This document shows, in pieces, positions 1-6,616 of a stretch of 8,207 nucleotides of DNA; within the stretch, counting starts at the first letter, position 1, and every line of letters starts with the position of its first letter. The position numbers were made by a program, and so were the translations under genes. Location of the stretch: positions 1 through 8,207 of the forward strand of contig CAZGBU010000095.1 of NCBI GenBank assembly GCA_964523945.1, in the 5' to 3' direction. Origin of the DNA: CAKTOF01 sp964523945. GTDB lineage: Bacteria > Bacillota > Clostridia > Oscillospirales > Oscillospiraceae. Below the pieces are notes generated by a model. It did no database searches. It had not been told where the DNA came from and saw nothing but the letters and a program-made list of their open reading frames with translations.

Positions 1-80
1 TTATATCACTTTCGGCTGTGTTACGCTTGACTTTTTTGTGCGGTATTGCCCTAAATTCCTCGTTTTTTTCCGGAAAAGGA

Positions 81-109
81 TTGGATAAGGCCGGATGGTA
101 TGTTATAAT
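81..109 (+). promoter_or_regulatory. SigA-type promoter of the TraX-peptidase operon
   Basis: The -10 hexamer TATAAT at 104-109 is a full consensus match and is preceded by TG at 101-102, an extended -10. With a 17 bp spacer the -35 position reads TTGGAT (81-86), which matches TTGACA only in the TTG. The extended -10 would compensate for the weak -35. Transcription would start near 116, giving a leader of about 95 nt before the chosen start codon at 211. This is inferred from sequence only. Confidence 0.65.
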
Positions 110-172
110 GTCTGTAAATGTCTGACCCAGTAAGGAATACTTGGTTTGTTCCAGTCGTCCAGAGTAGCTGTT

Positions 173-206
173 CCTCCTCTGCCGGCGGCGTGCAGTGCTC
201 AGGAGG
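173..206 (+). promoter_or_regulatory. Possible hairpin covering the Shine-Dalgarno of the TraX-family gene
   Basis: CCTCCT at 173-178 is exactly complementary to the Shine-Dalgarno AGGAGG at 201-206. Inside it, CTGC (179-182) can pair with GCAG (192-195), leaving a GC-rich loop and a 5-nt bulge at 196-200. If the structure forms in the mRNA it would hide the ribosome binding site of the gene starting at 211. Whether it forms, and whether anything controls it, cannot be told from sequence. Confidence 0.35.
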
Positions 207-210
207 TGCC

Positions 211-987
211 ATGCTGTTGCTTTCGTCAGAAGCGTCATTATCTGCAGATGAGAGATTGGATCGCGTGCCCGCGCAGGAAAAAGCGGTCGGCTTGAGTGCA
301 AACTGGCTGAAAATCATCGCAATCATCTCCATGACGATCGACCACTATGCCAGTGGTTTTCTGCCGGAGGGCTTCACAGCTTGGATTGTACTGCGCACAC
401 TGGGGCGGCTGTCGATGCCGATCATGTGCTTTTTCATTGCCGAGGGCTACCGGCACACATCCAATCTGCGCCGGTATGCGCTGCGGCTGCTGCTGTTTGC
501 GCTGCTGTCGCACCTGCCGTTTACTTTCTATTTCGGGCTGAGCCCGCTGCGGGATACCGGGGCGGTTTGGGGGCTCCTGATGGGTTTGCTTGCGCTGGCT
601 GTCTGGAAGCACCGTGGAATGCCGCTCGTAGCGCGCATGGTATTGATCGCCGTGCTAGCGCTTGCAGCCATGCCGGCGGATTGGGGCTATGTGTCCGTAT
701 TCTGGGTGCTTTGTTTTGGCGCGCCGGCAACCAAACGGATGGCGACACAGGTTTTCTGCTTTGTACTGGTTGGCATTGTGTTCTATCTGCTTCCTGTTGC
801 CGGAGAAGTGATGCGAGAACCGGATGCCTTCTCTCGATATTGCTACCGGCTTGGCTTTGTTCTGCCGCTCCCGCTGCTGGCTGCTTACCGCGGTGTGCGC
901 GGGCGGCGCAGCGCCCTGCTCAAGTGGGGATTTTACGCATATTATCCGGTTCATCTGGTTGTACTGGCGCTGCTGCGCGGCGCCTGA
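211..987 (+). CDS. TraX-family polytopic membrane protein
   Basis: This is a 258-residue hydrophobic protein with several membrane segments from about residue 33 to the end. Features typical of the TraX family are LKIIAIISMTIDHYA (33-47, with the Asp44-His45 pair), GRLSMPIMCFFIAEGYRHT (65-83), an Arg-rich stretch leading into SHLPF (100-104), and FYAYYPVHL near the C terminus (241-249). The founding member TraX of the F plasmid is linked to N-acetylation of pilin, but chromosomal Clostridia members are mostly uncharacterised, and nothing conjugative is visible here. The start at 211 is chosen because AGGAGG lies at 201-206, four bases upstream; an in-frame ATG at 118 lies at the predicted transcription start and has no room for a ribosome binding site. 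The first roughly 30 residues are hydrophilic and outside the family core. It is the first gene of a four-gene unit; the next gene begins 12 bp downstream. Confidence 0.8.
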   Translation: MLLLSSEASLSADERLDRVPAQEKAVGLSANWLKIIAIISMTIDHYASGFLPEGFTAWIVLRTLGRLSMPIMCFFIAEGYRHTSNLRRYALRLLLFALLSHLPFTFYFGLSPLRDTGAVWGLLMGLLALAVWKHRGMPLVARMVLIAVLALAAMPADWGYVSVFWVLCFGAPATKRMATQVFCFVLVGIVFYLLPVAGEVMREPDAFSRYCYRLGFVLPLPLLAAYRGVRGRRSALLKWGFYAYYPVHLVVLALLRGA

Positions 988-999
988 AAGGAGTTTTGC

Positions 1000-2226
1000 A
1001 TGAAAAATCGTCTGCTCAGGATGACCGCGCTGATACTGCTGCTTTGTATGCTGCTGAGCGCTGTTGCCGGTGCCGATCCGCAGCAGCTGCTCTCGCTTCT
1101 TGCGCAGGTGCAGACGGAGCCATTGTTTGCCGGAGAGACAGATGCGCTGGTCGTAAACGATACGGCGTTCTATACCATTGAAATACCGGACCTGCTGCTG
1201 GCGCAATACCCTGGTACCGACGGGACGCTGCCCGGTGAACGGTCGGATACAGTCGAGTCGGTCAAGGAGATACTCGCCGAGATTGATACATATCAGTTTG
1301 TTTCACACACACAGTTGCGCCCGGAGGTCATCGACCTGTTCGACAGCCATCTCGAGATCCTGGTGCAGACGCTCTACGACTTCTGCGCCTTGGAGCGGAC
1401 GCCGTGCCTGGACGAGCTGACGGTCTGGCTGCTTGGACAGCTGATGCTGCTGCCGGAGGATATGCAGGCCGATGTGTACCACGTCTACCAGTACCGACGG
1501 ATTGAAGCGGGGGTGGATGGATCGCTGCTGCGCAGCGGCGAAAGCCTGCCATTCTACTATTTTGCGCAGACGGATCCGGACTGGGCGTCGTATCCGTTCC
1601 CAAACGAGGGCAGCGACACAGAGTGGGATGATACGATGCAGGATCGTTCCTGCGGCATCATGTCGGTTTCTATGGTGATTTCACAGTATCTGCACGAGGA
1701 GATTGATCCAACCTGGCTGGCCGACTACGCGGTGGATAACGGATACCGTGTTACCGCGCACGGCGTGATGGATGAGTTTATGATTGTGGCTGCAGAACTC
1801 TATGGCCTGCCTGCGCCGGAGATTTATTATCAGGATCCGGATGCGGGAGAAGAGGCGATTGATTGGGATTATATCATCTCCATGATCACCGATCAGAATG
1901 CGATGGCGATTGTCCATGAGTCCCGCGGTAATTTCACCAGCGCGCAGCACTATATGACGCTGCAGGGGTATGTAGAGCAAAACGGCGTGGGATACTTTCT
2001 TGTGGCCGATCCATATCAGCTCCGCAGCCGCTATTCCCAGTGGAACACAGCTGCAATGGCCGACGCAGGGCTGGGAGACGACGGGCTGATCCTTGCAACG
2101 CCGGAGCTGATCGCTGAAACCTGTTCGGCTGTTATCCTGTTCCCGCAGGATAAGACGGAATTTGTGCTTGCACGGCAGTCCGATGCGGCGGTGCAGCTCC
2201 CGCTTGGAGGTGACACCAATGCATAA
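1000..2226 (+). CDS. Exported C39-like cysteine peptidase family protein
   Basis: This is a 408-residue protein with a clear signal peptide: a basic N terminus (KNRLLR), a hydrophobic core, and a likely cleavage after AGA (residue 25). Residues about 26-180 form an acidic helical-looking region with no domain I recognise. Residues about 185-340 match the C39-like peptidase pattern. FAQTDPDW holds Gln190, the oxyanion candidate; SCGIMS holds Cys218, the nucleophile; QHYMTLQGY holds His317; and VADPY holds Asp337, so the full catalytic set appears present. Substrate is unknown. Many exported members of this fold in Firmicutes are uncharacterised, and peptidase activity is inferred rather than shown. 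Mature Cys129, Cys136 and Cys375 could form disulfides. AAGGAG at 988-993 sits six bases before the ATG. The gene lies 12 bp after the TraX-family gene and overlaps the next by 8 bp, so the products are probably made together. Confidence 0.78.
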   Translation: MKNRLLRMTALILLLCMLLSAVAGADPQQLLSLLAQVQTEPLFAGETDALVVNDTAFYTIEIPDLLLAQYPGTDGTLPGERSDTVESVKEILAEIDTYQFVSHTQLRPEVIDLFDSHLEILVQTLYDFCALERTPCLDELTVWLLGQLMLLPEDMQADVYHVYQYRRIEAGVDGSLLRSGESLPFYYFAQTDPDWASYPFPNEGSDTEWDDTMQDRSCGIMSVSMVISQYLHEEIDPTWLADYAVDNGYRVTAHGVMDEFMIVAAELYGLPAPEIYYQDPDAGEEAIDWDYIISMITDQNAMAIVHESRGNFTSAQHYMTLQGYVEQNGVGYFLVADPYQLRSRYSQWNTAAMADAGLGDDGLILATPELIAETCSAVILFPQDKTEFVLARQSDAAVQLPLGGDTNA

Positions 2227-2878
2227 GCGTTCCATTGCCTGGATCCTGGTGGTTGTGTTGCTGGCAGCGGCGGTGATCGCGGCGGCGGTGCTGTTATGGG
2301 ACCGCGGCAATCCGGACGACGGGACACTTCAGCCGTCCGGACAAGAGCAGGCGCAGCAGTCAGAGCAGCAGAAGAAAGAGGATCCAGCGCCCACGCCGTC
2401 ACAGGATACGGCAGGGGAAACAGCGGCCTGGGTCAGCGCTGCGGTTTCGTTTTCCTATCCAACCAGCCTTTGCAGCGTGGCGCTGCTTGACGGCAGCGCT
2501 GCCTCGTTCCGCTTGGCAGTTACGCCAGTATCCGGCGGCACGCTGCCGCGCATTGATGTGCAGAGCCTGACGTCGGACGAAGTGCTTTCAACGCCTTCGG
2601 AAACGGAGTTTGTCCAGTTTGCGCAGGCCGTACTGGAGCGGTATTTCACCGGTGGGCTGCGGAGCGACGCCTTTGCTGCTGAAACACCGGCGCTTGATGG
2701 GGATCGCTGGTCGGTTGCTGTCCGCATCACGACGCCAGATGCTGGAGATCTGACTGCGCAGGTCATGCTGCTGCCCGGTGAGACAGGCGCGCTGCTGGCT
2801 GTCTGCCTGATGGATGAGGCGGAGGCGCAGGCAATGGAGTGGCTGGCTGTTTATCAATCCATCGCAGTTGCTGAATGA
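2219..2878 (+). CDS. Membrane-anchored protein of unknown function
   Basis: I do not recognise this 219-residue protein. Residues 7-27 form a single hydrophobic, Ala/Val-rich membrane segment after a short basic start (MHKRS), so the rest probably lies outside the cell. A flexible linker rich in Gln, Glu, Pro and Lys (about 30-68) leads to a globular region (about 70-219) with alternating beta-like and helical stretches and two Cys (85 and 196). The start at 2219 is preceded by GGAGG at 2206-2210 with 8 bp spacing and overlaps the end of the peptidase gene by 8 bp, which suggests translational coupling. An in-frame ATG at 2162 lies deep in the peptidase gene and would put a hydrophilic extension before the membrane segment. 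Context suggests it works on the cell surface with the peptidase, for example as a partner or substrate; that is inference. Confidence 0.7.
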   Translation: MHKRSIAWILVVVLLAAAVIAAAVLLWDRGNPDDGTLQPSGQEQAQQSEQQKKEDPAPTPSQDTAGETAAWVSAAVSFSYPTSLCSVALLDGSAASFRLAVTPVSGGTLPRIDVQSLTSDEVLSTPSETEFVQFAQAVLERYFTGGLRSDAFAAETPALDGDRWSVAVRITTPDAGDLTAQVMLLPGETGALLAVCLMDEAEAQAMEWLAVYQSIAVAE

Positions 2879-2902
2879 GCGCTGTGGAAAGGAGCCATAC
2901 CA

Positions 2903-3166
2903 ATGAAAGAATTGACCTATTTTTATCTGGAAGGGTGCCCCTACTGTCGCAAGGCCGATGAGATGATCGCATGCATCACGCAGGATGATCCGCGACTGGC
3001 CGCTGTGCCGATCCGCCGCATCGAAGAGCGTGAGCAGGCGGCGCTGGCTGATCAGTATGACTATTACTATGTGCCGTGCCTGTATCTCGATGGGGAGAAG
3101 CTGCTCGAAGGCGACCCGACCGAGGCAGAGATCCGTGCTGCCCTGGAAGCAGCTGCCGGGGCATAG
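2903..3166 (+). CDS. Glutaredoxin/thioredoxin-like small thiol protein
   Basis: This is an 87-residue protein with the thioredoxin-fold active site CPYC at residues 12-15, directly after the first beta strand (LTYFYLEG). The expected cis-proline is at residue 58 in YYVPCLYLDGEKL, followed by the usual beta strand and a final helix. CPYC is the classical glutaredoxin signature, and length and layout fit glutaredoxin or NrdH-type proteins. There is no signal peptide, so it should act in the cytosol, probably in thiol-disulfide exchange. Extra cysteines are Cys24 and Cys59, the latter next to the cis-proline. AAAGGAG at 2888-2894 lies 8 bases before the ATG, and the gene follows the membrane-anchored protein by 24 bp, so it is probably the last gene of the same unit. 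Redox partner and substrate are unknown. Confidence 0.8.
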   Translation: MKELTYFYLEGCPYCRKADEMIACITQDDPRLAAVPIRRIEEREQAALADQYDYYYVPCLYLDGEKLLEGDPTEAEIRAALEAAAGA

Positions 3167-3206
3167 GGGAGAAGCAGGGATTTCCCGATTTGGCTGCTGC
3201 CGCATC

Positions 3207-3235
3207 TTGACAAACGAGATTTCACACGATATAAT
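3207..3235 (+). promoter_or_regulatory. Consensus SigA promoter of the aspS-gatCAB operon
   Basis: TTGACA at 3207-3212 and TATAAT at 3230-3235 are both perfect consensus hexamers, separated by 17 bp. Transcription should start near 3242, a few bases before the T-box leader. No intrinsic terminator with a T-tract is visible between the end of the thiol-protein gene (3166) and this promoter, so some read-through from upstream into the riboswitch is possible. Confidence 0.92.
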
Positions 3236-3250
3236 CTACCAATAATATTA

Positions 3251-3492
3251 AAAGGCAATGATGGAGAGCGGTCTGGACTACCCGTCAGAGATTCGGCGTC
3301 ACCGGCTGTAAGCGCCGATCGGTTTCAGCCAGAGTCCCGTAACACTCCGGAGCCGTCCGGTTGAAACGAGCTTTTTCGGTAAGCCGGGCCGTCATGCGCA
3401 CGTTACGCGCCAAGAGAGGCGGCAGAAGCCGCAACTCGGGTGGTACCGCGGGTTTTTGCCCGTCCCGAAGATTGATTCGGGACGGGCTTTTT
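3251..3492 (+). promoter_or_regulatory. T-box riboswitch leader, predicted tRNA-Asn specificity
   Basis: This is a complete T-box leader. Stem I begins with GGC (3254-3256) pairing with GCC (3352-3354), then the GATGGAG region with GGAG (3263-3266) pairing with CTCC (3345-3348), the specifier loop, GGACT (3275-3279) with AGTCC (3333-3337), the AGAGA-type bulge near 3287-3291, and a distal stem CGGCG/CGCCG (3294-3298, 3313-3317). The 3' side of the specifier loop reads CGT-AAC-A (3338-3344), which places the specifier codon AAC (Asn) at 3341-3343. Stem III is GCGGC-AGAA-GCCGC (3419-3432). The T-box core GGGTGGTACCGCG follows at 3438-3450. In the antiterminator, bases 3436-3440 and 3448-3452 pair with 3459-3468 around a 7-nt bulge TGGTACC (3441-3447) that binds the NCCA end of uncharged tRNA. 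The same bases 3459-3468 form one side of the terminator. Uncharged tRNA-Asn should therefore turn on aspS-gatCAB. Confidence 0.95.
3458..3492 (+). terminator. T-box conditional intrinsic terminator
   Basis: A perfect 12-bp stem, GCCCGTCCCGAA (3458-3469) against TTCGGGACGGGC (3476-3487), with a 6-nt loop GATTGA, is followed directly by five T residues (3488-3492). It shares its 5' strand with the antiterminator, so the two structures exclude each other. It lies 24 bp upstream of the aspS start codon. Confidence 0.95.
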
Positions 3493-3516
3493 CCGTCCCG
3501 TAAAGGAGAAACAGCA

Positions 3517-4833
3517 ATGGAATTTGTCAACGGGAGCATTCAGACCGAACGCATTGAGGCCGGCGATCTGGCCCAGCATGTCAGGCAGACGGTCAGCCTG
3601 CACGGTGCAGTACACGCGCTGCGCCCGATGGGTGCCATCACGTTTCTGACCCTGCGCAAGCGCGACGCCGTTGTGCAGTGTGTGCTCGGCGAGGCGGTGC
3701 CGCGCGTCGGACTGACTGAGGAGTCGGCCGTCATTGTAACCGGCACTGTACGCGAAGAACCGCGCGCGCCTGGCGGTTATGAGGTTGCGGTCAACGCAGT
3801 GCAGATCCTCTCGCAGCCGAAAGAACCGATGCCGGTGCCGGTCAGCAAGTGGAAAATGAAGCTCAATCTCGACACGCATATGAATCTGCGCCCGATCACG
3901 CTGCGCAACCTGCGTGAGCGGAGCATTTTCCGCGTGCAGGAGGGGCTGTGCCGCGGCTTCCGCGCATTTCTGCACAGCCAGGGCTTCACTGAAGTGCATA
4001 CGCCGAAGATCCAGAACAAGGGCGCCGAAGGCGGCTCCAATATCTTCCGTTTGGAATATTTTCAGAAGCGCGCCTATCTCGCACAGAGCCCGCAGTTCTA
4101 TAAGCAGACGATGGTCGGTGTGTACGAGCGCGTATTTGAGGTTGGGCCGGTGTTCCGAGCAGAAAAGCATTCGACTGCGCGTCACCTCAACGAATACACC
4201 AGCCTGGATTTTGAGATGGGTTATATTGACTCGTTTGCAGATGTGATGCAGATGGAGACGGCGATGCTGCGCCATACCTTTGCATTGCTGCGCAGCGAAT
4301 ACGCCGCCGACCTTGCGCGGCTCGGTGCAAGCGCACCGGATTTCGAATCGATCCCGCAGGTTCGCTTCGATGAGGCGAAGCGGCTTGCATCGGAAAAATA
4401 CGGCCGCCCGATCCGCAATCCCTACGACCTTGAGCCGGAGGAAGAAATCAATATCGGCCGGTATTTTAAAGAGGAATACGGATCGGATTTTGTATTTGTC
4501 ACGCACTACCCGTCAAAAAAGCGGCCGTTTTATGCGATGGACGATCCGGACGACCCACACTTCACGCTCTCGTTCGATCTGCTCTACAAGGGTATGGAGA
4601 TCACGACAGGTGGACAGCGTATCCACAACTACGATGAATTGGTCGCCAAGATGGAGCGCCTCGGCATGGATCCGAATGACATCCGCTCGTATCTGATGGT
4701 GTTCCGCTATGGCATGCCGCCGCATGGCGGGCTTGGCATTGGACTTGAGCGGTTGACGATGCGCCTGCTCGATCTGGACAATGTCCGCTACAGCACGCTG
4801 TTCCCGCGCGATATGAACCGGCTTGAGCCGTAA
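3517..4833 (+). CDS. aspS: Aspartyl-tRNA synthetase, archaeal type, probably non-discriminating (Asp/Asn)
   Basis: This class II aminoacyl-tRNA synthetase attaches Asp to tRNA-Asp and probably also to tRNA-Asn. The 438-residue length fits the short archaeal-type enzyme rather than the roughly 590-residue bacterial type, which carries an extra GAD domain. An N-terminal OB-fold anticodon-binding domain covers about residues 10-100. The catalytic domain has motif 1 ending at HTPKI (161-165), motif 2 around PVFRAEKHSTARHLNEYTSL (211-230, Arg214), and motif 3 GGLGIGLERLTM (404-415, Arg412). In the OB fold, GAVH has His33 and RAPGG has Pro85, at the positions where, as I recall, non-discriminating enzymes have His and Pro and the discriminating Thermococcus enzyme has Trp and Lys. 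The start at 3517 is chosen for AAAGGAG (3502-3508) with 8 bp spacing; upstream in-frame codons belong to the T-box RNA. Co-transcription with gatCAB supports a role in making Asn-tRNA(Asn). Confidence 0.95.
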   Translation: MEFVNGSIQTERIEAGDLAQHVRQTVSLHGAVHALRPMGAITFLTLRKRDAVVQCVLGEAVPRVGLTEESAVIVTGTVREEPRAPGGYEVAVNAVQILSQPKEPMPVPVSKWKMKLNLDTHMNLRPITLRNLRERSIFRVQEGLCRGFRAFLHSQGFTEVHTPKIQNKGAEGGSNIFRLEYFQKRAYLAQSPQFYKQTMVGVYERVFEVGPVFRAEKHSTARHLNEYTSLDFEMGYIDSFADVMQMETAMLRHTFALLRSEYAADLARLGASAPDFESIPQVRFDEAKRLASEKYGRPIRNPYDLEPEEEINIGRYFKEEYGSDFVFVTHYPSKKRPFYAMDDPDDPHFTLSFDLLYKGMEITTGGQRIHNYDELVAKMERLGMDPNDIRSYLMVFRYGMPPHGGLGIGLERLTMRLLDLDNVRYSTLFPRDMNRLEP

Positions 4834-4846
4834 AGGAGGCAGTCAA

Positions 4847-5134
4847 GTGCAGATCACAACACAAATGGTCGACTATGTGGCGGAGCTGTCCCGCCTGGCG
4901 ATTTCTCCAGAGGAAAAAGAGAGCTTGTGCCGTGAGCTGGCAGCAATCGTCGACTATGTGGATATGCTTGCCGCCGTAGATACCGAGGGCGTTGAAGCGA
5001 TGAGCCATGTGTTTCCGCTCCGAAACGTTTTCCGGGAAGATGTGGTGCAGCCGTCGCAGGATCGTGCCGAGCTGCTGCGCAACGCGCCGAAGACAGATGG
5101 CGAGGGCTTCCTCGTCCCGAAGACGGTTGAGTGA
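4847..5134 (+). CDS. gatC: Asp-tRNA(Asn)/Glu-tRNA(Gln) amidotransferase subunit C
   Basis: GatC is the small subunit that wraps around GatA and GatB and stabilises the amidotransferase. The 95-residue length is typical. The N terminus (VDYVAELSRLAISPEEKE) and the C-terminal pattern NVFREDVV...LLRNAP...EGFLVPKTVE are characteristic of the family. The start is a GTG at 4847, chosen because AAGGAGG at 4833-4839 lies seven bases upstream and the resulting N terminus aligns with the usual family start. A TTG at 4823 in the same frame would add eight residues overlapping the end of aspS and has no good ribosome binding site. The Shine-Dalgarno overlaps the aspS stop codon (4831-4833), so the two are probably translated in sequence. 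Confidence 0.95.
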   Translation: MQITTQMVDYVAELSRLAISPEEKESLCRELAAIVDYVDMLAAVDTEGVEAMSHVFPLRNVFREDVVQPSQDRAELLRNAPKTDGEGFLVPKTVE

Positions 5135-5146
5135 GGGGGGCGCGCG

Positions 5147-6616
5147 ATGGAATGGATGAATCTGACTGCGCTGGAGCTTGGCGCGGCGATCCGCCGCGGT
5201 GAGGTCAGCGCAGTACAGGCTGCAGAAGCGCTGTTTGACGCGGTCAACGCACATGACGGCGTGGTGCACGCATATGTCACAACGACAAAGGAATCGGCGC
5301 TCGAGGATGCGGCGCGTGTGGACGCGGCGATTCGCAGCGGTGCGCTGACCGGTCCGCTGGCTGGCGTCCCGGTTGCAATCAAAGATTGCATCTGCGAAAA
5401 GGGTAAGCTGACAACCTGCGCTTCAAAGATCCTGACGGGCTTCCGCCCGCCGTATTCGGCGACGGTGATTGACCGCCTGGCCGCTGCCGGTGCCGTCTTT
5501 GCCGGCAAAGTCAACATGGATGAATTCGCAATGGGTTCGACGACAGAGACGTCGTATTATGGACCGACGGCGAATCCCTGGGACGCTGCACATGTGCCAG
5601 GCGGTTCCTCCGGCGGTGCGGCTGCCGCTGTCGCAGCCAGAATCGCGCCATATGCCATCGGTTCGGACACCGGCGGTTCGATCCGCCAGCCGGCTGCGTA
5701 CTGCGGCGTCACCGGCCTGAAGCCAACATACGGCGCGGTTTCGCGTTATGGCCTGATCGCCTACGCGTCTTCACTCGATCAGATGGGGCCGATTGCCCGT
5801 GATGCAGCAGACTGTGCCGCTGTGCTCGACATCATCTGTGGACCCGATGCCCGTGACGGCACCAGCCTGAATCATGCGCATCCATCCTATCTGGAGAGCC
5901 TGAGCGCCGATTTGCGCGGCAAGCGTATCGGCGTGCCGGACGAGTGCTTCGGTGATGGGCTTGACCCGCAGGTTGCGGCAGCGGTACGCGGCTTTGCCGA
6001 GACACTCCGCAGCTGCGGCGCGGAAATTGAGCCGTTTTCATTTCCAATGTTCCGCTATGCCGTACCGGCGTATTATCTGATCGCCTGTGCAGAGGCCAGC
6101 TCGAATCTGTCCCGCTTTGACGGTGTGAAATACGGATATCGCGCGGACGGATGTGAAGACATTGTCTCGCTGCACAAAAAAACGCGCAGCGAGGGGTTCG
6201 GCAGCGAGGTCAAGCGGCGGATTCTGCTCGGCACTTTTGCGCTTTCGACCGGCTACTATGACGCCTATTATAAAAAGGCGCTCCAGGTGAAATCGCTGAT
6301 CAAGCGTTCGTTTGACGAGGCATTTGCACGCTATGATATGATCCTGACACCGGTTGCGCCAACGACGGCGCCGCTGCTGGACCAGAGTCTGTCCGAGCCG
6401 TTGAAGATGTACCTGTCGGACATCTATACGGTCAGCGTCAATCTTGCCGGCCTGCCCGGTATATCGGTGCCGTGCGGCTTTGATCGCGCAGGGCTGCCAA
6501 TCGGCGGCCAGCTCATCGGCCGGCCGCTCGGCGAACAGGAAATACTGAACGCTGCGCATGCATTTCAGCAGGTGACGGATTTCCACCGCCGCGCGCCGAA
6601 AGGAGGTGCGTCCTGA
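5147..6616 (+). CDS. gatA: Asp-tRNA(Asn)/Glu-tRNA(Gln) amidotransferase subunit A
   Basis: GatA is the glutaminase subunit: an amidase-signature enzyme that releases ammonia from Gln (or Asn) and passes it to GatB. The 489-residue protein has the full Ser-cisSer-Lys triad: Lys79 in GVPVAIKD, Ser154 in PGGSSGGAAAAVAA, and Ser178 in GSDTGGSIRQPA. This is the same numbering as in the structurally studied Staphylococcus aureus enzyme. The C terminus carries the usual GLPIGGQLIGRPLGEQEIL. The start at 5147 is preceded by an unusual G-rich Shine-Dalgarno (AGGGGGG, 5134-5140) six bases upstream, next to the gatC stop codon. Met4 (5156) is a possible but less well spaced alternative. The 3' end overlaps gatB by one base (TGATG). 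Confidence 0.97.
   Translation: MEWMNLTALELGAAIRRGEVSAVQAAEALFDAVNAHDGVVHAYVTTTKESALEDAARVDAAIRSGALTGPLAGVPVAIKDCICEKGKLTTCASKILTGFRPPYSATVIDRLAAAGAVFAGKVNMDEFAMGSTTETSYYGPTANPWDAAHVPGGSSGGAAAAVAARIAPYAIGSDTGGSIRQPAAYCGVTGLKPTYGAVSRYGLIAYASSLDQMGPIARDAADCAAVLDIICGPDARDGTSLNHAHPSYLESLSADLRGKRIGVPDECFGDGLDPQVAAAVRGFAETLRSCGAEIEPFSFPMFRYAVPAYYLIACAEASSNLSRFDGVKYGYRADGCEDIVSLHKKTRSEGFGSEVKRRILLGTFALSTGYYDAYYKKALQVKSLIKRSFDEAFARYDMILTPVAPTTAPLLDQSLSEPLKMYLSDIYTVSVNLAGLPGISVPCGFDRAGLPIGGQLIGRPLGEQEILNAAHAFQQVTDFHRRAPKGGAS

Noticed and set aside
27..57. Second promoter (TTGACT with CTAAAT/TAAATT)
   Set aside because: Spacing is 18-19 bp and the -10 match is weak; the extended -10 at 104-109 is much better.
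118..210. N-terminal extension of the TraX-family protein from the ATG at 118
   Set aside because: The ATG sits at the predicted transcription start, has no ribosome binding site and adds 31 residues unlike the family, whereas 211 follows AGGAGG.
3173..3198. Hairpin (AGCAG/CTGCT with inner GGGA/TCCC) after the thiol-protein gene as a terminator
   Set aside because: The stem is short and interrupted and no T-tract follows, so it does not qualify as an intrinsic terminator.
3275..3277. GGA/GAC on the 5' side of Stem I as an Asp specifier
   Set aside because: Specifier codons lie on the 3' side of the Stem I internal loop; these bases pair with AGTCC at 3333-3337.
3361..3516. N-terminal extension of AspRS from an upstream in-frame start at 3361
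   Set aside because: The stretch is the T-box antiterminator and terminator RNA; the ATG at 3517 has a proper Shine-Dalgarno and gives a normal-length protein.
3403..4506. Long minus-strand open frame opposite aspS (and similar ones opposite gatA and gatB)
   Set aside because: These are shadows of GC-rich coding DNA; they lack ribosome binding sites and family features and lie opposite well-recognised genes.
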